A stretch of 9,036 bases of DNA, from the NCBI GenBank assembly GCA_030607715.1, contig JAUWJM010000061.1, positions 1 to 9,036 on the forward strand, in the 5' to 3' direction. Shown piece by piece: positions 1 through 6,048 of this stretch. Position 1 is the stretch's first letter. Every line of letters begins with the position of its first letter. The stretch comes from Candidatus Aerophobota bacterium (lineage in GTDB: Bacteria > Aerophobota > Aerophobia > Aerophobales > B3-G15). The translations under genes were made by a program, and so were the position numbers. The notes under the pieces are model-generated. The model searched no databases, was not told where the DNA came from, and saw only the letters and a program-made list of their open reading frames with translations.

Positions 1-1
1 G

Positions 2-823
2 CAGGAGGCAATTGTAAATGCTGTTGCCCACAGGGATTACAGTATTCAAGGGCTATCAATAGAAATATGGATGTTTGATGATAGAATAGAGATCCGAAGC
101 CCTGGTCTGCCTCCTGAACCAGTTACCCTGGAAAAAATTCTTAAAAGGGAACGAGTTCATGCCAGCAGAAATCCTCTTATTGTTCGAATATTGACCGATT
201 TAGGCTTTATGCGGGAGACCGGAGAGGGTATTCCAAGGATGTTTAATGAGATGGAAAAGAACGGGCTGTATCCTCCGAAGGTTGAAATTGTAGTTGATTC
301 CTTATTCTCTGTCACTTTAAAAAACCAGCCCATGTATTCAGTAGAGGATATGGAATGGCTTAAGCAGTTTAAGGAAGCAGACTTGAATCCTAATCAAAAA
401 CGAATGTTGCTTTTTGCTCGGGTTCATGGTAATTCATTCACAAACAGGGATTGGCAGAAGGTGTGTGGCGTGGATATATATACAGCGGTAAAAGAGATTA
501 AAGAAATGATTAGAAAAGGAATTGTGAAATTGCCACAGAAAAGAGGTAGAGTTTATGAAATAATAATAGCTACTCAGAATAAGATAAAATACATTCCTGA
601 AGAGTACAAGGCATTGGAAGCGATCCTGGTGAAAAAGAGCTATATTAAAAATAAGGACATCCGGTGTGCTCTAAAGGTTCAAAGACATACTGCATTAAGA
701 ATTGCTCAAAAATTGGTGGATCTCGGCATTCTAAAAAGGATTGGCAAAGGGAAAGGTATGAAATATATGAAGCATGAAAATGAGGTTATGAAACACTTTG
801 ATATGCATAACGGTGAATTTTAG
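2..823 (+). CDS. RecG-like AlbA_2/HATPase_c_4 family regulator, 5' end outside window
   Basis: The reading frame is open from base 2, so the gene starts upstream; 273 codons are visible. Residues 2-14 read EAIVNAVAHRDYS, the ATP-binding N-box of the GHKL fold as found in HATPase_c_4 proteins (often annotated as RecG-like helicase or transcriptional regulator). GEGI follows at about residues 74-77. The segment after about residue 130 has two helical, basic stretches (about 133-183 and 203-255) that look like winged-helix DNA-binding modules. Family members usually start with an AlbA_2/Schlafen-type domain, which would lie outside the window. The likely role is DNA binding or regulation, not true helicase activity, because no helicase motifs are visible. 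The target is unknown. It ends at TAG. The family is common in mobile and defence-rich regions, which fits the rearranged DNA that follows. Confidence 0.85.
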   Translation, partial: QEAIVNAVAHRDYSIQGLSIEIWMFDDRIEIRSPGLPPEPVTLEKILKRERVHASRNPLIVRILTDLGFMRETGEGIPRMFNEMEKNGLYPPKVEIVVDSLFSVTLKNQPMYSVEDMEWLKQFKEADLNPNQKRMLLFARVHGNSFTNRDWQKVCGVDIYTAVKEIKEMIRKGIVKLPQKRGRVYEIIIATQNKIKYIPEEYKALEAILVKKSYIKNKDIRCALKVQRHTALRIAQKLVDLGILKRIGKGKGMKYMKHENEVMKHFDMHNGEF

Positions 824-848
824 ATTGTTCCAAATCGATTTAGAAATG

Positions 849-862
849 TTGCATAAATGCAA
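849..862. promoter_or_regulatory. Short perfect palindrome TTGCAT-AA-ATGCAA
   Basis: Six-base arms (849-854 and 857-862) separated by AA lie 26 bases after the stop of the upstream regulator gene. It could be a dimer-binding operator or a weak stem after the gene. It has no T-tract typical of an intrinsic terminator. A chance palindrome in AT-rich DNA is possible. Confidence 0.2.
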
Positions 863-867
863 AAAAT

Positions 868-887
868 GGGGGTCAGGTCTTGCAATA
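868..887 (+). repeat. 20-base repeat, left inverted copy
   Basis: GGGGGTCAGGTCTTGCAATA here is matched perfectly, in inverted orientation, by 4330-4349. The two copies enclose about 3.4 kb of accessory DNA. From memory, motifs of the form GGGGTCAGGTCTTGCAAT are frequent in environmental genomes near REP-associated (Y1-type) transposase genes. The match between the two copies is seen directly; the transposon link is inference. Confidence 0.7.
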
Positions 888-898
888 TAACATTTATT

Positions 899-925
899 TT
901 GACATACAAATTTTGTGAATAGATT
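899..925 (+). promoter_or_regulatory. Possible sigma-70-type promoter for the truncated C45-type gene
   Basis: A perfect TTGACA lies at 899-904. The best -10 candidate is TAGATT at 920-925 with a short 15-base spacer. It is placed sensibly, about 30 bases before the GTG start. The -10 match is weak, so this is tentative. Confidence 0.35.
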
Positions 926-954
926 TAGACAAGAACACAAAAAGGAGATTGAAA

Positions 955-1329
955 GTGAATAGAAGAAGTTTTTTAAAGGTCGTAGTAATTAGTATTTTTG
1001 TGCTGGGTTTGACTTCAGGAGCATCTTCAGCAGAGACGCAGGTTGTCTCAGAAAAAGGGTCTATCAAGGTTACTGAGCTTGGAAAGGGCTACCGTTTTGA
1101 TAAAAACGGCTGGATTTACATCCATATAGAGGGTGGACCCTACGAGAGAGGATTCCAGCATGGATATCTGGTTGCCCCGGAGCTTAATGAGATACTCAGA
1201 AGGCTCAAATACCTCACTTACTGGGAAACCGGCAAGAAGTGGAACTTCTTCGTAGATGCTGGTGAAAAGCTGTTCGCGTCCAAAATAGACAAGGAGTTCC
1301 TGGAAGAGATGAAGGGCATCGCCGGGTAA
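955..1329 (+). pseudogene. Truncated Tat-exported C45-type acyltransferase/hydrolase (N-terminal part only)
   Basis: The 124 codons begin with a twin-arginine signal peptide (NRRSFLK, residues 2-8, then a hydrophobic stretch and a probable ASSA|ET cleavage site near residue 26). Residues 59-75 (GGPYERGFQHG...) are the entry motif of the C45 / phospholipase-B-like Ntn-hydrolase family, whose members exceed 350 residues. The nucleophilic cysteine and the whole catalytic domain should follow but are absent. The frame closes at TAA 1327-1329 just after MKGIAG, where homologues normally run on with a conserved Asp-Gly. The start is GTG 955, since AGGAG at 943-947 is 7 bases upstream; TTG 949 would sit only 1 base from it. 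The second half looks GC-richer than its neighbours. It is probably a nonfunctional remnant, though a short exported peptide could still be made. Confidence 0.7.
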
Positions 1330-1368
1330 GGTGGACCCTATTGTTCAGACACTAATTTGCCTTATTTA
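1330..1368. other. Junction sequence after the broken C45-type gene
   Basis: Directly after the premature stop the sequence changes character. Its first 11 bases (GGTGGACCCTA, 1330-1340) are an exact copy of 1132-1142 inside the gene, where they encode GGPY. The following bases match nothing I can identify. An insertion-sequence end or a rearrangement joint is possible. Confidence 0.3.
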
Positions 1369-1526
1369 ACCCAACTTCCACAAAAATTGGGATTTCTGAG
1401 GTATTTTAACGAACTAAATCCTTTATTTATGCGGATTTTTCTCCCAAAGATGCAAAATAGTGACTGAATAACCTTGAAAAACCTCATGAATATTGAATTC
1501 TTCTATTCAAAATGTGGAAGTTGGGT
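1369..1526. mobile_element. Small inverted-repeat element (MITE-like), about 158 bases
   Basis: Perfect 14-base inverted repeats, ACCCAACTTCCACA at 1369-1382 and its complement TGTGGAAGTTGGGT at 1513-1526, bound an AT-rich core with no convincing gene. The right end abuts the Tex-like remnant, as expected if an element inserted into or deleted part of that gene. No clear target-site duplication is visible, and no transposase is encoded inside. It could be a nonautonomous derivative of an insertion sequence whose family I cannot name. Confidence 0.45.
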
Positions 1527-1715
1527 CAACATGATGTTGATCAGCATAAATTAAAGGATAGCCTCGATCAGGTGGTGGAGAGCAGCGTAAATTTAGTGGG
1601 AGTAAACCTAAATATAGCAAGTAAACATTTATTAACCTATGTTTCCGGATTAGGGTCTCAATTAGCTCAAAATATCGTTGAGCATAGAAAGGAAAATAGT
1701 CCGTTCCAGTCAAGA
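1527..1715 (+). pseudogene. tex: Fragment of Tex (S1-type transcription accessory protein), helix-hairpin-helix region
   Basis: The translation runs QHDVDQ, then VVESSVNLVGVNLNIAS, LLTYVSGLGSQLAQNIVEHR and FQSR. This matches the central part of Tex, where GQYQHDVxQ is followed by VVEDCVNxVGVDLNTAS, the LLxxVSGL segment, AQNIVxxR and FxxR. Tex is a cytoplasmic RNA-binding protein of about 720-780 residues; only about 63 codons of its HhH region remain. The QY of the GQYQHD motif is missing where the upstream inverted repeat joins. Similarity stops abruptly after FQSR. There is no start codon with a ribosome binding site, so this is a relic and not a gene. Confidence 0.75.
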
Positions 1716-1716
1716 G

Positions 1717-1770
1717 GGTATCACTGTCTATGAAGAATTTATAGGCCCTTTAATAAAGGAGAAAGTTTAA
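1717..1770 (+). pseudogene. Short unassigned C-terminal-like coding scrap
   Basis: In the +1 frame relative to the Tex remnant, the bases read GITVYEEFIGPLIKEKV followed by TAA (1768-1770). It looks like the natural end of some protein fused to the Tex scrap at a rearrangement point. The family is not recognised, and the stretch is short enough to be chance. Confidence 0.25.
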
Positions 1771-1773
1771 TTA

Positions 1774-1887
1774 ATGAAAAAGATAAAAAATAATAATTCT
1801 CATAGGAGGGCACAGAGGAAAGATAGTCAAAAGCCTCGTAGCTTATTGATATTTAGTGATTTCTCTGCGGTTAAGTTTTGGCAATAA
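1774..1887 (+). repeat. Repeat-like sequence with a 37-codon open frame (CACAGAGG ... CTCTGCGG type)
   Basis: The segment contains GGCACAGAGGAAAG (from about 1809) and TTTCTCTGCGGTT (about 1860-1872), which pair imperfectly as an inverted repeat. An open frame (SHRRAQRK ... FSAVKFWQ) runs through it. From memory, such CACAGAGG/CTCTGCGG-type sequences with SHRRxxR-like translations recur between genes in many environmental genomes and are not real proteins. AAGGAG (1756-1761) lies 12 bases before the ATG, rather far. I treat it as repeat DNA. A genome-wide copy count would settle it. Confidence 0.35.
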
Positions 1888-1912
1888 TTAATACTATATG
1901 AGGAGATAGAAA

Positions 1913-4042
1913 ATGAAACAATTGTTACATGGGATTTTGATAGTTTGTTTCTTAGCTGTTATTGGCAATACATTCATTGTAGCAGGAATGGGAAATCAAA
2001 TGAATCTATCGAGTCCAACTTCTGCATCAAAGGGGAAAACATTGTCTGTGGGTATCCTGCTTCCATTCAGTGGCCAATACTCCTGGGTAAGTAGAAACGT
2101 TTTTCTTGTAATCCAGATGATTGCCCAAGAGGTAAACAGCACCGGCGGTATCTGTGGGAATAAAATTGTTTTAGTAAGAGGTGATACAAAAGGAAAGGAA
2201 GATATCGGTGCCGAGGTTTGTCAGAAATTGATTGAGGATGAAGATGTGGTAGCCTTCATCGGACCCACGTCACTATCTTTTGCTAAAGTTAAGGAAATCA
2301 TTCGAAATAACAAGGTGCCTATGATTTCTCCCACAGCTGGAATTACTGAGCTTGATAAGGCAGGCATAACATACTTTTATCGTACTGTGCCCTCTGATTC
2401 CCTGGGTGGTCGGGTAATTGCTCGGGCAGTTACTGACCCCCAACGTTTTATGGGACTTACCAGCAGTTTATTTCGTATTGCAGTGATGGTAGGAGCACTG
2501 CCGGCCATGACCTCCTTCAAGGAACCAATACAGGAGAATATGAATCAATTCGGGGGTTCCTTAGTGGATATAATTGAATATGAAACTGGAAAAGACTCAT
2601 ACAAGGATGATGTTTTAAGAGTGCTGAAAAGCAGCCCAGATCTCATAATTCTTATCGGTACCCCGGATGATTCTGTGGTGATTATGCAGGCTGCCCACAA
2701 AAATGGCTATAAAGGCCTTTGGTTTCTCACCCAGGATCAAACTAATGATGAATTTATCAGATTAGCTGGCCCTGAGTTATTAAAAGGTGTGTACGGTCTT
2801 GCAGAGACTTCACCTACCAAAACAGCCCATCGCGTAGAAGCCTTCAGGAAACGATTTAGAGAATACTGTGGAGAGGATGTTCAAATCTTTGACACCAGCA
2901 CTTATGATGCCTCAAACATATTATTTCTGGCGATATTACGAGCCAAACTTCGGGATGGTCAAGTAAATTGTGAGACAGTGGATAAGAATATCCGTGTGGT
3001 TGCGAATGATGGGCCGAATAAGGTTGAAGTAACGAATTTTACTAAAGGGAAGCAGGCACTGGAAGCAAGCAAAGAAATAAACTACCAGGGTTTGAACGGC
3101 CCAATGGATTTTGATGAGTATGGCAATATTATTACTCCCTATGAGATTCGACGAGTGCAAAAAGATGCCTGGGTTTCTGTAGAAACCATCAGTGTTGATG
3201 ACCTTGTTCCCTTTACCTCTTGTGTGACATCAAATACAGCAGTTTATGAATATGGAGAAACCAAACAGTTTGTTCATTTTGTCGACGCTGCTGTACAAGA
3301 AATTGAAAAGTTTGGCGAAAAAGTATTTTCCAAGTTCAGGGTAAAAGGTAGTAATTGGTTCCACGATGATTACTATATCTTTGTGTGGGGATTAGATGGC
3401 ATGCGCTATGTTTATCCACCTGATGTGAGTGGAGAAGGCAAAAATATGCTTGATTTAAAAGACATAAACGGCAAGCCGATTGGAAGAATGCTTGTGAAGA
3501 GAGCTACAAGCCCAACTGGAGAAGGCTGGGTGCATTATCAGTGGCCCAAACCAGGAGGGGAAAATCCTGTCTGGAAATCCACCTTTGTTAAAAGAGCAAC
3601 TGCACCTTCGGGAAAAACCTATCTGGTAGGAAGTGGTAAATATAATATGGAATGTGAGAGAATATTTATAGTTAATATGGTTGATTGTGCTATTTCTCTT
3701 TTAGAAAAAGAAGGCTTAACTGCCTTAGATATTATACGCTCACCATCCGGTGAATTTATTTTTTCAAATAGTTACATCTTTATCAAAGATGATAAGGGAA
3801 ATGAGCTGCTGAATGTTGCCTTCCCAGAACTTGAGGGTACTAATGTAGCCAATATTCAAGATAGCGAAGGTAAATATTTTGTGCGTGAAGAGCTGGAGAT
3901 TTTAAAAACGAAAGATGATTGCTGGATGGAATATATGTGGCCCAAACCAGGAGAAACAAAACCATCTAAGAAACTTAGCTATGCAAAGAAAGTAGTGGTT
4001 GATAATCGCACTCTGATTGTAGGCGCCGGCTATTATCCCTAA
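1913..4042 (+). CDS. Secreted LivK-like ligand-binding protein fused to two Cache domains
   Basis: The 709-residue protein starts at ATG 1913, with AGGAG 7 bases upstream. Residues 1-25 form a signal peptide without a lipobox cysteine. Residues about 43-430 are a Peripla_BP_6 domain of the branched-chain amino acid receptor type: LSVGILLPFSG (44-54), FIGPTS (115-120), VPMISPTAG (135-143), and GPMDFDEYGNI (396-406) near the domain end. Two tandem sCache_2-like domains follow (about 453-580 and 582-709). Each has an aromatic-rich core, a W..Y.WPKPG motif (539-548 and 671-680) and a closing VGSGKY / VGAGYY motif. No transmembrane helix, kinase, HAMP or methyl-accepting domain follows, so it should be periplasmic or extracellular and act through a partner. 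It could be the binding component of a transporter or of a separate sensor; ligand unknown. No permease or receptor gene is adjacent. Confidence 0.88.
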   Translation: MKQLLHGILIVCFLAVIGNTFIVAGMGNQMNLSSPTSASKGKTLSVGILLPFSGQYSWVSRNVFLVIQMIAQEVNSTGGICGNKIVLVRGDTKGKEDIGAEVCQKLIEDEDVVAFIGPTSLSFAKVKEIIRNNKVPMISPTAGITELDKAGITYFYRTVPSDSLGGRVIARAVTDPQRFMGLTSSLFRIAVMVGALPAMTSFKEPIQENMNQFGGSLVDIIEYETGKDSYKDDVLRVLKSSPDLIILIGTPDDSVVIMQAAHKNGYKGLWFLTQDQTNDEFIRLAGPELLKGVYGLAETSPTKTAHRVEAFRKRFREYCGEDVQIFDTSTYDASNILFLAILRAKLRDGQVNCETVDKNIRVVANDGPNKVEVTNFTKGKQALEASKEINYQGLNGPMDFDEYGNIITPYEIRRVQKDAWVSVETISVDDLVPFTSCVTSNTAVYEYGETKQFVHFVDAAVQEIEKFGEKVFSKFRVKGSNWFHDDYYIFVWGLDGMRYVYPPDVSGEGKNMLDLKDINGKPIGRMLVKRATSPTGEGWVHYQWPKPGGENPVWKSTFVKRATAPSGKTYLVGSGKYNMECERIFIVNMVDCAISLLEKEGLTALDIIRSPSGEFIFSNSYIFIKDDKGNELLNVAFPELEGTNVANIQDSEGKYFVREELEILKTKDDCWMEYMWPKPGETKPSKKLSYAKKVVVDNRTLIVGAGYYP
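3541..3557 (+). repeat. 17-base direct repeat encoding the WPKPG motif, copy 1
   Basis: GTGGCCCAAACCAGGAG occurs identically at 3937-3953. Both copies encode the WPKPG motif of the two Cache domains, so this marks an internal domain duplication within the fused receptor gene. Confidence 0.7.
3937..3953 (+). repeat. 17-base direct repeat encoding the WPKPG motif, copy 2
   Basis: Identical to 3541-3557. It lies in the second Cache domain of the same gene. Surrounding bases have diverged. Confidence 0.7.
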
Positions 4043-4160
4043 GGAGAAAAAAGGGACAGATTGAGCTAAGTCCAAAATTTTACAATGATACTGCATACTT
4101 TTTAAATAAAAAATATAACAGAAATTATAGGACATAATTAGGAAAAGTCTCTTTGTTATT

Positions 4161-4214
4161 GTAGTGCAGGTCGCAAGATTTGCCAAATTAAGCAGACCTA
4201 AAGGTCTGCACTAC
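4161..4214. repeat. Hairpin repeat with two competing stems between convergent genes
   Basis: GTAGTGCAG (4161-4169) pairs with CTGCACTAC (4206-4214). A tighter perfect stem, GCAGACC (4192-4198) with GGTCTGC (4203-4209) around a TAAA loop, uses part of the same right arm. The two foldings are mutually exclusive. From memory, GTAGTGCAGG...CCTGCACTAC palindromes are common REP-like repeats in environmental genomes. It also lies between two convergent genes and might act as a bidirectional terminator, but it has no T-tract. Confidence 0.5.
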
Positions 4215-4234
4215 ATCGTTAATACCCTTTTTCC

Positions 4235-4303
4235 CCTGAAACTATAAAACAAATAGCTTGGCAATTAGGGTCTATTACTACAGTCAGCAGGACTATAAAA
4301 TGA
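4235..4303 (+). pseudogene. Possible C-terminal helix-turn-helix remnant of a transposase or regulator
   Basis: The frame reads KQIAWQLGSITTVSRTIK, then TGA. The pattern IA..LG....TVSR.IK is that of a small helix-turn-helix, as found at the C-terminus of some REP-associated Y1 transposases and in many regulators. It lies 26 bases before the right copy of the 20-base inverted repeat, which supports a mobile-element origin. No HUH catalytic motif is present. The piece is short, so the call is weak. Confidence 0.35.
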
Positions 4304-4329
4304 GTAGAGGAAGAAAGTTAATATTGTGT

Positions 4330-4349
4330 TATTGCAAGACCTGACCCCC
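4330..4349 (-). repeat. 20-base repeat, right inverted copy
   Basis: This is the exact reverse complement of 868-887. It ends only 5 bases from the stop codon of the SIS-isomerase gene at 4355, so the accessory block abuts the sugar operon here. Sequence outside the 20 bases does not match between the copies. Confidence 0.7.
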
Positions 4350-4354
4350 TAATT

Positions 4355-4912
4355 TTACTCAAGATTGGTATGCCTTATCATTATTTTTTCAGAATTCATC
4401 TTGATTTTAGTGCGCAATTGATGAATGGCAGACTCCAGGAAAATAAAAGCTCCCTGCTCAAACAAAGAACCAATAAATTGCTCACTTTTTACTTTGTTCA
4501 GAGACGACAGTTTTGTTGGTCCAGGAATTCTTATTTTCCCTTGAGCAATATCCCACATCCGAGAGGCTTGATGGGCAGTGATAAGATACGTATATGCTTT
4601 CGCCTCTTTGGCATCCTTTAAAATGAAGTAAGAGTGCTGTGTTTCACCCGATCCTGATATCATAATAAGTAGATCACCGTCGCCAATAGATGGGGTTGTA
4701 GTTTCACCTACGACATAAGTAGTAAAACCCATCTGCATTAGTCTCATAGCGAAAGCTCGCACAAGAATGCCTGATCTTCCCAGTCCTGCTACAAAGACCC
4801 TCTTTGAGGAAAGTATCTTTTCTACGAATTGATCTACCTCTTTCTCTGTAAGAGTTAAAAGGGTATCTTTGATTTCTGAAAGGATCATAACAATACTATC
4901 TCTTATTTTCAT
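4355..4912 (-). CDS. hxlB: SIS-domain sugar-phosphate isomerase, 6-phospho-3-hexuloisomerase-like (copy 1)
   Basis: The 185 residues have the length and landmarks of 6-phospho-3-hexuloisomerase, the cytoplasmic enzyme that interconverts 3-hexulose 6-phosphate and fructose 6-phosphate in the ribulose monophosphate pathway. Visible are GLGRSG (43-48), VVGETTTPSIGDGD (67-80), the phosphate loop SGSGET (86-91), the FEQ motif (151-153) with the conserved glutamate, and the C-terminal HTNLE (181-185). The start has AAGGGA (4921-4926) 8 bases upstream. It is the last gene of the leftward operon, 55 bases after the UroD-like gene. No hexulose-phosphate synthase is nearby, so the true substrate may be another ketose or aldose phosphate. 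The SIS fold is certain; substrate specificity is inferred. Confidence 0.8.
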   Translation of the reverse strand: MKIRDSIVMILSEIKDTLLTLTEKEVDQFVEKILSSKRVFVAGLGRSGILVRAFAMRLMQMGFTTYVVGETTTPSIGDGDLLIMISGSGETQHSYFILKDAKEAKAYTYLITAHQASRMWDIAQGKIRIPGPTKLSSLNKVKSEQFIGSLFEQGAFIFLESAIHQLRTKIKMNSEKIMIRHTNLE

Positions 4913-4967
4913 AGCTTATTTCCCTTCTTTGGATTAATAAATATGGCTAAAAACTCACCAAATCAGA

Positions 4968-6026
4968 TTATTTTTCAAGAGGTTGTTCCCAAGCCTTAAA
5001 GACAGTTTCTATGTTTTCTACAGGGTTATTTTTCCCCCATTCACATTGTGCAATGACTCCTCCTCTTCCATCATCAAGAGCTCGTCTTGCTCGATAGACA
5101 TTTTCTGTTATTCTATCTGCATCATCAAAGAAAAGAAGCTTTCTATCAATTTCTCCCCAAAATGTAATTTTGCCTTTGTATTTTTCTGCAAGTTTTTCAA
5201 TGTTCATACAGAAAAGCTGTGAATTTATAGCATCAATCCCAATCTCTATTATATCATCGTAAAGTTCTTCTATCCATCCATCGGAATGAAAAAATACATA
5301 TTTATTATGCTGATGGATAAGATCGCAATACTCTTTGTAAAGAGGTTTCAAAAATTTCCTCCAAAGAGCAGGGGATATAAGCAAGTTATTTTGAGCTCCC
5401 CAATCATCCATCATAAAAATGCCATCTACATCTGTTTCAAGCCACATTTTGATGTGTCTTAGATTATATTCGTGAATCATATGGCGAAGTTTAAATATCC
5501 CTTTACTGCCATAGACTAAATCTATGAAAAAATTCTCAGTCCCCCTAACAAATTGCATTCTCTCAAAAGGACGTGCACAAATATCAGAAAGCATAAATCT
5601 GTCACTTTCGGCGCAGCTTTTGTTAACCTCACTTAAATCAGTAGATTCCAGGTATTCCCAGGGAGGAGAGAATTTATCTATTTCAGATAGATCATCCAAT
5701 ATCGGTTCTTTAACCTCTCCAGCTACCCCATCTTCGCCAACATACCAGACACTCCCCCATTCATCAACATATTTTCCCTTTTCCCGAAGAGTGCTCAATG
5801 GATGATTTCTTACAGATGATACCAGTATTGTAGACTTCCCTTTCTGTCTATCACTTACTCCAGCTTTAAATTTAGGAGTGCCTATATCCATAGGCATTTT
5901 TTTAAGCAGATTTTCCAGTTCTTTTTTCTGAGTCATCTCAACTGCTGGTAGCCACCACAGGTCTCTTGGTGCTCTGTCAGGATAATCAAATTCAAGAGTC
6001 TTAATTACTCGTTCTCTTCCTGTCAT
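4968..6026 (-). CDS. UroD-family protein, probable cobamide-linked methyltransferase-like (copy 1)
   Basis: The 352-residue protein starts MTGRERVIKTLEFDYPDRAPR, the usual opening of UroD-like methyltransferases. I chose ATG 6026, not the ATG at 6083, because AGGAG (6033-6037) is 6 bases upstream and the longer start would overlap the preceding gene by 35 bases. Residues 207-212 read DDWGAQ and 247-250 HSDG. The last conserved segment, IAQCEWGKNNPVEN, has its cysteine at residue 328. In MtaA-type methylcobamide:CoM methyltransferases zinc is held by H-x-C plus a C-terminal Cys; here the middle ligand position is Asp (D249). It lacks the N-terminal arginine motif of true uroporphyrinogen decarboxylase (HemE), so heme synthesis is unlikely. 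Cytoplasmic. Substrate unknown. The gap from the upstream UroD-like gene is 22 bases. Confidence 0.78.
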   Translation of the reverse strand: MTGRERVIKTLEFDYPDRAPRDLWWLPAVEMTQKKELENLLKKMPMDIGTPKFKAGVSDRQKGKSTILVSSVRNHPLSTLREKGKYVDEWGSVWYVGEDGVAGEVKEPILDDLSEIDKFSPPWEYLESTDLSEVNKSCAESDRFMLSDICARPFERMQFVRGTENFFIDLVYGSKGIFKLRHMIHEYNLRHIKMWLETDVDGIFMMDDWGAQNNLLISPALWRKFLKPLYKEYCDLIHQHNKYVFFHSDGWIEELYDDIIEIGIDAINSQLFCMNIEKLAEKYKGKITFWGEIDRKLLFFDDADRITENVYRARRALDDGRGGVIAQCEWGKNNPVENIETVFKAWEQPLEK

Positions 6027-6032
6027 CTTACT

Positions 6033-6037
6033 CTCCT
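6033..6037 (-). promoter_or_regulatory. Ribosome binding site that decides the start of the 4968-6026 gene
   Basis: AGGAG on the minus strand, 6 bases before ATG 6026. The in-frame ATGs at 6083 and 6062 precede it and lack a comparable site; the one at 6083 lies inside the upstream gene. Confidence 0.6.
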
Positions 6038-6048
6038 GGTAAAAGTTA

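Noticed and set aside
731..940. Open frame antisense to the end of the regulator gene, and similar antisense frames elsewhere (for example 1507-1713, 2936-3160, 3902-4186, 5524-5805, 7220-7414)
   Set aside because: They lie opposite or out of frame with recognisable genes or relics and have no family-like motifs, so they are best read as shadows.
949..951. TTG at 949 as start of the C45-type gene
   Set aside because: AGGAG at 943-947 would be only 1 base away. GTG 955 is correctly spaced and gives the clean twin-arginine start.
4043..4354. Riboswitch or small RNA in the gap between convergent genes
   Set aside because: No aptamer-like conserved core was recognised. The structure present is explained by short palindromic repeats.
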